A DNA stretch of 35,696 nucleotides from Oscillospiraceae bacterium. GTDB taxonomy: Bacteria > Bacillota > Clostridia > Oscillospirales > Oscillospiraceae. Below the pieces are notes generated by a model. It was not told the origin of the DNA and made no database searches. It saw only the letters and a program-made list of their open reading frames with translations. The position numbers and the translations under genes were made by a program. Shown here piece by piece: positions 8,036 through 15,862 of the stretch (its first letter is position 1; every line of letters begins with the position of its first letter). The DNA lies in contig SVKT01000002.1 in assembly GCA_015068335.1 (NCBI GenBank), forward strand, positions 1 through 35,696, read 5' to 3'.

Positions 8036-9064
8036 TTACATAGCGATGCGCAGGGAGAGGTCTTCCATCGCGTCACAGAACGTCAGGCTCGCTTCCAGAA
8101 ACACCTCGCTGCCGGTGTTGGCCCGCAGGATCTGGGCGTCCGTCATATCGCCGGTGTCGATGCCGCGGGATTCCAGATAGGTCTTCTGCCCGGCAAAGGA
8201 CACCGCGCAGCGGTTGTCGGCGGTCTTGTCCAGCACATCGCCCTCCAACTGGGCCAGATAGGCATTGATGGCGGTGACCAGAAGCAGTTTGTTGTCGTAA
8301 TCGTTGAGGACTTTGCCGATGTAGCCGGACTCGAAGGTTCTGGCGATATCGGTGCGGATCAGGTCGATGCCCTCCACGATCTTGATCTTCCGGAAGGGCG
8401 CGCCCTTGTCGGCGGTCAGCGTGGTCAGGGAATTGACGGCGCGGCCCAGGCGGTAACCGTCCTGGCCTCTGACGATGATGAGTCTGCCGGCGTCCACCTC
8501 GGCATCGGCGTCCTCATAGCCTGCGCAGGACACCACCTCGTCCAGCGCCACATAGGTGGCGGAGCGGGTCAGGGGCAGCGCGGCCAGAATGGCGGCAACG
8601 CGGACGGCGTAGTCGGCGGCCTCGATGGCGCCGTCGTCCAGAACCAGCGCGTCGGCGCAGAGGTTCACAATGCCCTCGTGATCGGCGGCGGTGTCGGCCA
8701 CCACGGCCTTGACGCCGCGGCCGCGGCTGCGCTGGTCCTTGATGAAACTCACCACCTCGCCGGGGTCCATACCGGGGGCGGCCAGCCAGTCGAATTGCAG
8801 GCGTTCCAGGGCAGCCAGCGTGCCGTCTCCGGCGCGCAGGACGCACACCTTGGAGGGCGCTGCGCGGAAGGCCAGCGCCAGCAGGCGGTAATTGTCCGCG
8901 GTAAACTGCTCCGCGGGGACCTCGGAGAGGCTGCGGTAGACGGCCTCGGCAGCCCCGCCGGCAGTCCCGTCATCCAGGACAACCGCCAGAACGCCTCGGG
9001 CGGAGCGGGTGATGGCGGATACGGCTGCGGTTTCAAATGCGATAAAAATTTCGGGTAAACCCAA
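8036..9064 (-). CDS. Phage tail sheath protein (XkdK-like)
   Basis: A 342-residue contractile tail sheath protein. The start is TTG at 9064, set by AAGGAGG eight bases upstream. The C-terminal half carries the family pattern (GRAVNSLTTLT, KIKIVEGIDLIRTDIARTF, YIGKVLNDYDNKLLLVTAINAYL). Homologues such as XkdK are about 440-470 residues, so this one lacks an outer domain and keeps mainly the conserved core. The sheath contracts to drive the tube through an envelope. It shows that the particle encoded by locus A is of the contractile type. Confidence 0.92.
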   Translation of the reverse strand: MGLPEIFIAFETAAVSAITRSARGVLAVVLDDGTAGGAAEAVYRSLSEVPAEQFTADNYRLLALAFRAAPSKVCVLRAGDGTLAALERLQFDWLAAPGMDPGEVVSFIKDQRSRGRGVKAVVADTAADHEGIVNLCADALVLDDGAIEAADYAVRVAAILAALPLTRSATYVALDEVVSCAGYEDADAEVDAGRLIIVRGQDGYRLGRAVNSLTTLTADKGAPFRKIKIVEGIDLIRTDIARTFESGYIGKVLNDYDNKLLLVTAINAYLAQLEGDVLDKTADNRCAVSFAGQKTYLESRGIDTGDMTDAQILRANTGSEVFLEASLTFCDAMEDLSLRIAM

Positions 9065-9113
9065 TGAAAAAGCCTCCTTTTTCCGCCCTGCCGCAGCAGG
9101 AGCGGTTGATCTG

Positions 9114-9536
9114 TCAAATCTCGAAATACAGAGTGTTCATAGACTCTGTGACCGGCGCGGCGGCGGTTTCCGCAGGCGGGACGGGGACGCACAGTTCCAG
9201 AGAAAAGGTCAGGCGTTCCTCCTCCGTGCGGATGTCCAGTGGATGCAGATGACGGCGCGTGCCGGAACGTTCCAGAGGGATCCCCCGCAGCAGGTGCGGC
9301 ACAAGGGAGGATACCAGCGCCGTGCCCTCGTCCCGCTCCCGGTCGCTGACGACGGTGACGGTCACCTGATAGGTGTGCTCCGCCTGCCGTCCGCCGCAGA
9401 TGAGCACGGTGCCACTCTCCTGCACGGATACCGCCAGCAGAGGGTATGTCCCGCGCACCCGCGTGCGGTCGGACACCGTGGTTATGCCGGTCTGCTCCTG
9501 CAAATAGGCCCTTACGGCCTCCTGAATGGTTTTCAC
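9114..9536 (-). CDS. Tail terminator-like phage protein (DUF6838/minor tail type)
   Basis: A protein of about 140 residues. A longer frame runs upstream through the neighbouring gene, but GTG at 9536 overlaps that gene's stop (GTGA) and has a GGGAGGTG Shine-Dalgarno, so this start was chosen. The N-terminus (KTIQEAVRAYLQEQTGI) and a beta-rich middle with YPLLAVSVQ and HTYQVTVTVVSDRE resemble tail-terminator/tail-completion proteins, which cap the tube next to the head. Position between head-closure genes and the sheath fits that role. The family is inferred, not certain. Confidence 0.6.
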   Translation of the reverse strand: MKTIQEAVRAYLQEQTGITTVSDRTRVRGTYPLLAVSVQESGTVLICGGRQAEHTYQVTVTVVSDRERDEGTALVSSLVPHLLRGIPLERSGTRRHLHPLDIRTEEERLTFSLELCVPVPPAETAAAPVTESMNTLYFEI

Positions 9537-9883
9537 GGCTCCGTCACCTCCCTGATCTCCACAACGGTCACGCAGTGGGAGGGGTAGCGAATGCTGTCGG
9601 AAGATCTGCCGTGAAACACGCGGCCTGCGGTGTCGGTGATCTCCAAGCGGTCTCCCAACTGAAAAGTGCGCTGGGGCAATGTGTAAAGGCTGAGACGATA
9701 CGCCGCCTCCGGCAGCACGTAGGTGCTGTCGGGGGGCGCAGGCGCCGCAACCATAGCCGAGCGGCTGAGGGCGCATTTTGCATCTTCGCAGACCGGCTGC
9801 TCGCCATCCGGGCCCATCCGCCACGCGGAAACGCGGTGGTAGTAGGTGCGGGAGAGGATGGCTGCATAAGCGTTGTCGGTCAT
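9533..9883 (-). CDS. Phage head-closure/minor structural protein
   Basis: A 116-residue beta-rich protein with YHRVSAWRMGPDG near the start and FQLGDRLEITDTAGRVF in the second half, which resembles small head-closure (head-tail joining) proteins. Its ATG overlaps the stop of the upstream connector gene (ATGA), and its own stop overlaps the GTG of the terminator-like gene. It corresponds to the XkdH/XkdI region of PBSX by position. I do not recognise a specific family with confidence. Confidence 0.55.
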   Translation of the reverse strand: MTDNAYAAILSRTYYHRVSAWRMGPDGEQPVCEDAKCALSRSAMVAAPAPPDSTYVLPEAAYRLSLYTLPQRTFQLGDRLEITDTAGRVFHGRSSDSIRYPSHCVTVVEIREVTEP

Positions 9884-10206
9884 ACGGCATCCCTCCCCAG
9901 CCGGCCCAGTCGGCGAAACGGCGCCAGACCGGCAAGGGGACTGGCGGCAGCGCTGCCGGTGTCATAGGTGATGGAAGTGTCGCCCCGGGTCAGGGCCTTG
10001 ACCGTACTGCCGTTTCCGTCGGCGGCTGCCGCCACCAACTGTGCCAGGGGCAGTTCCATCGCCTCAGGGATATCCTCTCTGCGGCAGTAGGCAAGGGCCC
10101 ACAGCACCACCATAGAGACCAGCGCGTCGCCGTTTTCTCCCAGAGAGCGTTCCAGAAGAAGTTCCGCCTTGCTCCGGACAGAGGGGATCTTGTCGGCGGC
10201 GCTCAT
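9880..10206 (-). CDS. Phage head-tail connector protein (gp6-like)
   Basis: A 108-residue helical protein directly after the capsid gene. The pattern SVRSKAELLLERSLGENGDALVSMVVLWALAYCRRE resembles gp6/gp15-type adaptor proteins that sit under the portal, and the position is right for one. The ATG shares its first base with the capsid stop. The C-terminal 40 residues are Gly/Ala/Ser-rich and probably flexible. The function is inferred mainly from position and size. Confidence 0.6.
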   Translation of the reverse strand: MSAADKIPSVRSKAELLLERSLGENGDALVSMVVLWALAYCRREDIPEAMELPLAQLVAAAADGNGSTVKALTRGDTSITYDTGSAAASPLAGLAPFRRLGRLGRDAV

Positions 10207-11138
10207 CAGGCCTCCACGATGGCGCCGATGGAGGCCAGACGCTTTTCGGGCACAAACAGGTCGTACAGATAGCGGGCCTGAATGGAAGTGCCGTCGAAGA
10301 ACTGGTTCTCCTGAGGGCCGAACTGCTTGATGGAATCCAGTTTGCTGACAGCCAGAGGGGTGTCGCAGTGGGCGATGAGCACGGCGATGTCCTGTGCATC
10401 GGCGCCGGCCACGATGCCGCCGGCGTTTTCGTCGCCGTCCTGAATGGTGATGGTGGTCTTCATACGGTTCTGGGGCACGAAGATGCAGGGCAGATCGTCC
10501 AGCATCATCACGTTGTCGTAGGTCACGCCGTTGATGGAAACGCTGTTGCCGAAGGTGATGCTGTGGTAGGTGTCGTTGGCGGCTTCCAGGAAAGCGGTCT
10601 TGTTCTTGTGACTGACGAGGGCCACATAGCCGTCCATTTCCTCGGCGTCGTCGCGAATGGTTTGCAGCAGAGCGCTGACGGTGGAAATGGCGTTGCCCTT
10701 GGTCAGGGTCTGGGTGAGGATGTGGCTGTCGCTGTGGGTGTCGCCCTCTGCCAGAGCGTACAGTTTGTTGATTCGGTACATATCCTGCTCACGCACCAGG
10801 GCAGAGCGGGAGAACTCGCGGATGACGTTTTCGGCGGTGACGATGAAGCCGGTGTCATTGGGGTCGGTGCGGTCCAGGGCGAACTTCACGCCGCGGTCCA
10901 TAGAGAGGGGATAGGACTTCCAGGCGTTGGTCACGGTGCCGCTGGGGTAGGCGGAACCGTCGGACTTGGAGGCGTCATAACTGCCGAGCCCGGTGGTGGA
11001 CAGGGTGGAGATCTCCACATCACGCCCGCCGGTAAAGCGGACCTTGCCGGCCTCGGGGACCATCCACGCGGTGGCGGACAGGGCGGTCATCTCCTCGTCG
11101 ATAAACTGCTGGTATGCTTTTGCGTAGTCGAAAGCCAT
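10206..11138 (-). CDS. Phage major capsid protein (XkdG-like)
   Basis: A 310-residue capsid protein of the kind found in PBSX-type and many clostridial contractile phages. Typical segments are FTGGRDVEISTLSTTGLGSYD, WKSYPLSMDRGVKFALDRTD and the C-terminal ARYLYDLFVPEKRLASIGAI (each given in part). It forms the head shell. CAGGAGG lies just before the ATG. It is the first gene of locus A, and neither a portal, scaffold nor protease gene precedes it; portal and scaffold-like genes lie 17-20 kb away in locus B. The frame is intact. Confidence 0.88.
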   Translation of the reverse strand: MAFDYAKAYQQFIDEEMTALSATAWMVPEAGKVRFTGGRDVEISTLSTTGLGSYDASKSDGSAYPSGTVTNAWKSYPLSMDRGVKFALDRTDPNDTGFIVTAENVIREFSRSALVREQDMYRINKLYALAEGDTHSDSHILTQTLTKGNAISTVSALLQTIRDDAEEMDGYVALVSHKNKTAFLEAANDTYHSITFGNSVSINGVTYDNVMMLDDLPCIFVPQNRMKTTITIQDGDENAGGIVAGADAQDIAVLIAHCDTPLAVSKLDSIKQFGPQENQFFDGTSIQARYLYDLFVPEKRLASIGAIVEA

Positions 11139-11159
11139 TCAAAAAACCTCCTGAATTTG

Positions 11160-11223
11160 TTTTGCGGGCAGCTGCTCCCTTATGGCTGGAAGCCCAGCCA
11201 TTTGAAGTTACTTTACCGCAAAA
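11160..11223 (-). promoter_or_regulatory. Structured 5' leader of the capsid operon
   Basis: Within the 5' untranslated region, TTTTGCGG (11160-11167) can pair with CCGCAAAA (11216-11223). This encloses a perfect 7-bp hairpin (11183-11189 with 11194-11200, four-base loop). The element lies between a terminator-like hairpin and the capsid Shine-Dalgarno. I see no clear promoter between them. The folding is seen by eye only. Confidence 0.45.
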
Positions 11224-11274
11224 AAAGTCCCCTGCCGTGGGAACCGCTTCCTGAAAAAGCGGCGCACGGAGGGG
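11220..11274 (-). terminator. Second intrinsic-terminator-like hairpin, upstream of the capsid gene
   Basis: A long two-part stem (11229-11239 with 11265-11274, one bulge; inner 11244-11249 with 11257-11262) is followed on the minus strand by AC and seven T. It follows the primary terminator of the COG2426 gene and precedes the capsid gene in the same direction. It may be a back-up terminator or an attenuator of the capsid operon. Confidence 0.6.
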
Positions 11275-11279
11275 GAAGC

Positions 11280-11304
11280 AAAAACGGCTGCCAAAGGCAG
11301 CCGT
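11280..11304 (-). terminator. Intrinsic terminator of the COG2426 gene
   Basis: A perfect 9-bp stem (11284-11292 with 11296-11304, three-base loop) is followed by five T on the minus strand, 15 bases after the stop of the COG2426 gene. Confidence 0.85.
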
Positions 11305-11318
11305 CTGGATTTGAGGAT

Positions 11319-11786
11319 TCAGAACAGGTGGATCACGCCGGCGGTGACCAGCGCGACGATAAGACCGGCGACGCAAACGCCGAAGAAGATGGCGGGCAGG
11401 GCGGACTTCATCCGCATATTCAGCACGCTGGCCACCAGCGCGCCGGTCCAGGCGCCGGTGCCGGGCAGGGGGATGGCCACCAGGATAAACAGACCCAGCG
11501 TGCGGTATTTCTTCACGGTCTGCCCTTTCAGATGGGCCCGCTGTTCCAGCCGGTCGATCAGACCGCCCAGTTTCGGGAAACTCCGCAGCCAGGCAAAGAC
11601 TTTCCGCAGCAGCAGCAGAATAAACGGGACCGGGAGCATATTACCGATGATGGAAATGATGGTGGCGGCGGGCACGCTCAATCCGGCTGCCACGCCCACG
11701 GGCAAGGCGCCGCGCAGTTCGATCACAGGCACCATAGACATCAAAAAGGTCATAATCACAGCGCCCGAAAGACTTTCTCCAAACAT
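11319..11786 (-). CDS. Small integral membrane protein, COG2426 family (Sm_multidrug_ex)
   Basis: A 155-residue membrane protein with four or five hydrophobic segments. The family signature is clear: MVPVIELRGALPVGVAAG near residue 20 and VAIPLPGTGAWTGALVAS near residue 105. The Pfam name suggests small multidrug export, but the real transport function of the family is poorly established. It has its own extended -10 promoter and its own terminator, so it is a single-gene unit and probably not part of the phage operon despite lying just upstream in the same direction. Confidence 0.88.
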   Translation of the reverse strand: MFGESLSGAVIMTFLMSMVPVIELRGALPVGVAAGLSVPAATIISIIGNMLPVPFILLLLRKVFAWLRSFPKLGGLIDRLEQRAHLKGQTVKKYRTLGLFILVAIPLPGTGAWTGALVASVLNMRMKSALPAIFFGVCVAGLIVALVTAGVIHLF

Positions 11787-11823
11787 AGTTCTCTCCGTTT
11801 TTCAGGTAGGTATTTGTCGAATC

Positions 11824-11852
11824 ATTGTAGCATAACGGGCGCAAAGTTGCAA
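11824..11852 (-). promoter_or_regulatory. Promoter of the COG2426 gene
   Basis: On the minus strand, TTGCAA (11852-11847), a 17-base spacer and TACAAT (11829-11824) preceded by TG one base before form an extended -10 promoter. The start would lie about 30 bases upstream of the ATG. Confidence 0.7.
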
Positions 11853-11954
11853 CGTGTTTCCGCTTTTTTAACGCGTGTGGAACGGCGCGGATCTGCCGTG
11901 CTCCGGGCGGAGAAAAATGGTTTGCCGTGTTTGCCGAAAACCGGGAGAGGGGGG

Positions 11955-11983
11955 TTGAAAAGGGCTTGCGGGAAAGTTATAAT
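11955..11983 (+). promoter_or_regulatory. Sigma-A-type promoter of the ligase-like gene
   Basis: TTGAAA (11955-11960), a 17-base spacer and a perfect TATAAT (11978-11983). It drives the gene starting at 12038 with an untranslated leader of about 48 bases. A GGGGTTGAA sequence overlapping the -35 box also occurs at the next promoter (14609). Confidence 0.85.
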
Positions 11984-12037
11984 GGAAAACGATCAAAATA
12001 GGAGTATTCTGCGCATTTTCAGTCAGGAGGACAGAGT

Positions 12038-14503
12038 GTGAAACATAAATTACCCGAAGCAAAACAGAATGCGGTCGCCGGGAAAAAGGGCCGCGCCGCC
12101 GCAGGGGCAGTCCTGCCGAAGGGCGGAAAACTTTCCGGTGATACGCTGAAAGCGATCCTGTTTGCGGTGCTGTTGTTCGCCGCAATGACCGTCCAGACAG
12201 GGAAGATGACGATGATCCTGGTCGCCATTGCGTTTCTTTCCGTGGTGCCCTTCAAGGGGAAGCGGATGGAGCATCTGTCCCGCTGCCTGAGTGTTCCCGT
12301 GCTTGGCCTTCTGGGCTTTGCACTGGTCAGCGGTTTGGCGGCGGTGTATTCCCCCTTCGATTCGGACGCGGTGGCGGAACTGTATAAATTCCTGGCCGCC
12401 TTTTCCCTGGCGGTGATCCTGCTGTCGTGGTTTGAAAAGCGCCATACGCGCAGCCTGCTGTGGGGCGGCGCTGCCGTCAGTTCCATCATCGCGTTTTTGA
12501 GCATCGATATGGCCGCCGATGGACGGTGGTTCAAAATCTTCAAAACGGTCACGGAAGCGCTGGACGGCCATTTCAGCGACATCATCCAGGCCCCCGGCCG
12601 CATTTCCGGCATTTACGGCGACGCCAACGTGACGGCAAACCTGTTTGCCGTGGCGGTTCTGGTGCTGCTTTATTTGCTCACTGCCGAAACAAGCCGGAAC
12701 AAGCGGTTTGCAGCGTATGTACTGCTGGGCGTTTGTTCGCAGGGCTTCATTCTCTCTATGAGCCGCGGCGCCATTGTGATCTTGGCGGTGGCGATGCTGG
12801 TGATGCTTGCCGCTGTGGGGAAAGAGCAGCGTCTGCGCCTGTTCCTGCTGATGTTTGCGGCTGCTGCGGTGGCGGTGGCGGGGTCCGCCGCTGTGATGGC
12901 AGTCCTGTATAAGAGCACGCTTCTGGCAGAACTGCTGGTTCTGGCCTCCGGATTGCTGATCTTTGCGGCAGACCGGTTTGCCGGCGCGCGGCTGCTTGCG
13001 CTGCTGGAAGGGAACGGCAGACGGGTGGCAGGCACTGTGGCTGCGCTGGCGGCGCTTTGCGTGGCCTATGCCGTGACCGCTGTCACGGTCACCACCGCGT
13101 ATACCTTTGACGAGTCGGCTTATTTTACCAGAGCCGTTCAGGTCTCCTCCGGAACGTATGAGGTTTCCGGCGACTGGGACGACGGCGTATACGTCTGGGT
13201 CGTGGCAAAGACGAGAGCGGAAGTCCTGATGGGCCGGGAAACAGAAGTCTACGCAGGCCCCCTCGCCGGTGCAGCCTTCACGATACCGGAGGGTACGATC
13301 CAGGCCGAGTTCCGCTTCAACGGAACGCCGGGGACGAAATTGAAGTCCCTGACCCTTTCCGACGGCACAAAGGTGCCCCTGGGCTACCCGCTGATGCCGG
13401 AGTTTTTGGCGGTCAGAGTGCAGGGCGGCATCTTTGCGGACAACAGCGTGCTGCTCCGCCTGCAATATATGAAAGACGCCCTGACTCTGTTTGCGCAAAG
13501 CCCTCTGGTGGGCCACGGTCTGGCCAGTACCGTCAACCTGTATCCCTCGGTGCAGCCGTTCTTTTATGAGTCCAGATACGTCCATAACCACATTTTGCAG
13601 GTTATGAGCGACACGGGTCTTGTCGGCGTGATCTTCTTTGCGGCGTTTTTGGGCGGCGTTTTGTGGCTGCTGGTGCGTCAACTCCGGAAGGAACGCGACG
13701 GTCTTGCCGCCGTGCTGCTGGCCTGCTGGGTGATGATCAATCTCCACGGCCTGATGGAGATCAGTTTCTCAGTCAGAGGCTATCTGTGCGCGGCGTTTTC
13801 CGTGCTGGTGCTTCCTGTGGTGCTGTATGCCCGGCCTCTTTCGGAAAAGAAGCGGGTTGCCCGCAGCGGGACGGCTGTGTTCGCGGGTGCGGCTGCGCTG
13901 TATCTCGCTGTTTTCGGCGTGCTGCTGGGGGTTCACCGCTCCGTGGCACAAAAGAGCGCGCAGGTGTCTCCCATCAGCCGCGCCGACTATATGGAAACAC
14001 TGAAAGGCTATATCCGGACGGATGTATTTGACAATGCGCGGCATAAACTGAATTTTGTGGGGAATGCCGTGCTGAGCCAGGATGACCTGTATGATGCGGA
14101 TATGGAGCGCTGGGCAGAAGACCTGCGCCGCAGCGGCACGTATACCAACTGCTCCGGTCTGGCCCGGTACTATTACCTCCCCAGAGGGGAATATGAAGAG
14201 ATGTTTGCCTGCTCCCGGGAGGGCATCGCGCAGGTTGCATCGTTGGATGACGGCTGGAATCTGCAAATGGACTTCTATCGGGGCGAGGTTCTTGATACCA
14301 TCGGTCCGGAAGATGTGGAACGCTATCTGGACGGCGTGCTGGCGCTGGGCGCCGGCCTGGACGCCTATAACGAGGGCCGTATGGACACGGTCGCCCTGTC
14401 GGAGAAGAATGCGGCCTTCCTGACGCTGGCGCAGCGGCTTCGCGAAGGCGGCATCAGCGGCTCCGCGGCGTATCTGACGCTGGCGGGAAATGCGGCAAAC
14501 TGA
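12038..14503 (+). CDS. O-antigen ligase/Wzy-like polytopic membrane protein with extracytoplasmic insert
   Basis: An 821-residue protein starting at GTG 12038 after AGGAGG. After a basic N-terminus there are about a dozen hydrophobic segments. Diagnostic parts are GIYGDANVTANLFAV (near residue 190), LSMSRGAIVIL (near 242) and the Wzy_C-type region VGHGLASTVNLYP ... HNHILQVMSDTGLVGV (near 490-530), which carries the conserved His and Arg of O-antigen ligases/polymerases. A soluble beta-rich stretch (about 350-465) splits the membrane domain, and about 190 residues after the last helix (from near 635) look soluble and helical. Such enzymes move lipid-linked glycans at the outer face of the membrane. 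It has its own promoter and terminator. Whether it ligates or polymerises is unknown. Confidence 0.78.
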   Translation: MKHKLPEAKQNAVAGKKGRAAAGAVLPKGGKLSGDTLKAILFAVLLFAAMTVQTGKMTMILVAIAFLSVVPFKGKRMEHLSRCLSVPVLGLLGFALVSGLAAVYSPFDSDAVAELYKFLAAFSLAVILLSWFEKRHTRSLLWGGAAVSSIIAFLSIDMAADGRWFKIFKTVTEALDGHFSDIIQAPGRISGIYGDANVTANLFAVAVLVLLYLLTAETSRNKRFAAYVLLGVCSQGFILSMSRGAIVILAVAMLVMLAAVGKEQRLRLFLLMFAAAAVAVAGSAAVMAVLYKSTLLAELLVLASGLLIFAADRFAGARLLALLEGNGRRVAGTVAALAALCVAYAVTAVTVTTAYTFDESAYFTRAVQVSSGTYEVSGDWDDGVYVWVVAKTRAEVLMGRETEVYAGPLAGAAFTIPEGTIQAEFRFNGTPGTKLKSLTLSDGTKVPLGYPLMPEFLAVRVQGGIFADNSVLLRLQYMKDALTLFAQSPLVGHGLASTVNLYPSVQPFFYESRYVHNHILQVMSDTGLVGVIFFAAFLGGVLWLLVRQLRKERDGLAAVLLACWVMINLHGLMEISFSVRGYLCAAFSVLVLPVVLYARPLSEKKRVARSGTAVFAGAAALYLAVFGVLLGVHRSVAQKSAQVSPISRADYMETLKGYIRTDVFDNARHKLNFVGNAVLSQDDLYDADMERWAEDLRRSGTYTNCSGLARYYYLPRGEYEEMFACSREGIAQVASLDDGWNLQMDFYRGEVLDTIGPEDVERYLDGVLALGAGLDAYNEGRMDTVALSEKNAAFLTLAQRLREGGISGSAAYLTLAGNAAN

Positions 14504-14516
14504 CCATCCCATAAAG

Positions 14517-14548
14517 AACCGTCTCTCCTTGCGGAGAGGCGGTTTTTT
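14517..14548 (+). terminator. Intrinsic terminator after the ligase-like gene
   Basis: A 12-bp stem with one G-T pair (14517-14528 with 14533-14544, loop TTGC) is followed by a T-run to 14548. It separates the ligase-like gene from the polysaccharide operon. Confidence 0.88.
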
Positions 14549-14608
14549 GCGCCGCGGGGGCGGGAAAAACCGGCCCGAAAGCGGCGGCGAAAAGGAGAAA
14601 GGTGGGGG

Positions 14609-14637
14609 TTGAATCTGTATGGAGGTAGTGCTAAAAT
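14609..14637 (+). promoter_or_regulatory. Promoter of the polysaccharide operon
   Basis: TTGAAT (14609-14614), a 17-base spacer and TAAAAT (14632-14637). It lies about 100 bases before the pglE-like start. No other clear promoter or terminator is seen until 28744, so one transcript of about 14 kb is likely. Confidence 0.7.
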
Positions 14638-14652
14638 AATATAAGTATTATT
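14635..14652. repeat. AT-rich inverted repeat over the operon promoter
   Basis: AATAATA (14635-14641) and TATTATT (14646-14652) are perfect 7-bp arms with a four-base spacer. They overlap the -10 box and likely start site, so they could be an operator or a leader hairpin. Confidence 0.45.
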
Positions 14653-14735
14653 ATGGCCGTATTGTGCGCTTGTGCGCCGGACAAGCCCGGCTCCGGCGGC
14701 AGGCGCTGAAAGGCCATACGGAAAGGGATGCCGAT

Positions 14736-15854
14736 ATGCAGGAACGCATTTTTCTTTCTTCTCCCACGATGCACGGGGAAGAGCAGATGTTTGTAAAAGA
14801 AGCCTTTGACACGAACTGGGTGGCCCCTCTCGGGAAAAATGTCAATGAACTGGAACGGGAGATGGCGGCGTATCTGGGCGTCGGCCACGCCGCGGCGCTG
14901 ACCTCCGGTACGGCAGCGCTGCACCTGGCCATCAAACTGGCCGGGGTGAAGGCGGGCGATAAGGTGTTCTGCTCCGACCTGACGTTTTCTGCCACGGTGA
15001 ATCCGGTCAGTTACGAGGGTGCCGAGCAGGTGTTTATCGACAGTGAGCGGGACACCTGGAATATGGACCCCCGCGCGCTGAAAAAGGCCTTTGAAAACTA
15101 TCCGGACTGCAAATGCGTGATCGTAGTCAATCTGTACGGCACGCCGGCCAGACTGGACGAGATCCGCGCCATCTGTGACGCCCACGGCGCCACCCTCATC
15201 GAAGATGCGGCAGAGAGCCTGTCCGCCACGTATCAGGGCCGGCAGACCGGCACCTTCGGCAAGTACAGCGCCATCAGTTTCAACGGCAATAAGATCATCA
15301 CCACCTCCGGCGGCGGTATGCTGCTGAGTGATGACGAGGCCGCCATTTCCAAGGCCCGCTTCTGGTCGACCCAGTCCCGGGAGCCGTTCCCCTGGTATCA
15401 GCACGAGGAGATCGGCTACAACTACCGGATGAGCAACATCGTGGCCGGTATCGGCCGCGGCCAACTGCTCCATTTGGAAGAACACCGGCAGCGCAAAGAG
15501 GAGATCTACCGTACATACGAAGCCGGATTGCGCGGCTTGCCCGTGCAGATGAACCCGTACCCGGCAGACAGCCGCCCCAACTTCTGGCTCAGTTGCCTGC
15601 TGATCGATGAGGACTGCGCCGTTACCCCGGAGCAGATCCGTCTGGCGCTGGAAAAGGAGAACATCGAGGCGCGTCCCATCTGGAAGCCGATGCATATGCA
15701 GCCGGTCTTTGCTGACCGGGCCTTCGTTGCCGTGGAGAGCGGCGACGGCGTGGGCGGCGATATTTTTTCCCGGGGTCTGTGCCTGCCCAGCGACATCAAG
15801 ATGACGCAGGAACAGCAGGCAGAGGTCATCCGGCTCATCAGAGCGCAGTTCTGA
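14736..15854 (+). CDS. pglE: UDP-4-keto-sugar aminotransferase, PglE-like (DegT/DnrJ/EryC1 family)
   Basis: A 372-residue PLP enzyme starting MQERIFLSSPTM after GAAAGGGA. It has the DegT-family pattern: ALTSGTAALHLAIKLA near residue 53, LIEDAAESLSATYQG near 155, and the PLP lysine in SFNGNK (near 185) followed by TTSGGGML. It should transfer an amino group to C4 of UDP-4-keto-6-deoxy-GlcNAc, giving the precursor of bacillosamine-type sugars. The dehydratase (632-residue PglF-like, at 32 kb) and acetyltransferase (PglD-like, two genes on) are both in the window, which supports the assignment. It is the first gene of the operon. Confidence 0.85.
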   Translation: MQERIFLSSPTMHGEEQMFVKEAFDTNWVAPLGKNVNELEREMAAYLGVGHAAALTSGTAALHLAIKLAGVKAGDKVFCSDLTFSATVNPVSYEGAEQVFIDSERDTWNMDPRALKKAFENYPDCKCVIVVNLYGTPARLDEIRAICDAHGATLIEDAAESLSATYQGRQTGTFGKYSAISFNGNKIITTSGGGMLLSDDEAAISKARFWSTQSREPFPWYQHEEIGYNYRMSNIVAGIGRGQLLHLEEHRQRKEEIYRTYEAGLRGLPVQMNPYPADSRPNFWLSCLLIDEDCAVTPEQIRLALEKENIEARPIWKPMHMQPVFADRAFVAVESGDGVGGDIFSRGLCLPSDIKMTQEQQAEVIRLIRAQF

Positions 15855-15862
15855 CCCGCCGC

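Noticed and set aside
3103-11138. R-type tailocin (headless tail) as the explanation of locus A
   Set aside because: A major capsid protein and connector genes are present in the same operon, and a portal in locus B, so a head is encoded.
10368-12041. A 557-codon + strand frame across the capsid gene and the COG2426 gene
   Set aside because: Antisense composition (Gly/His/Val-rich) and it spans two promoters and two terminators of genes with clear family matches.
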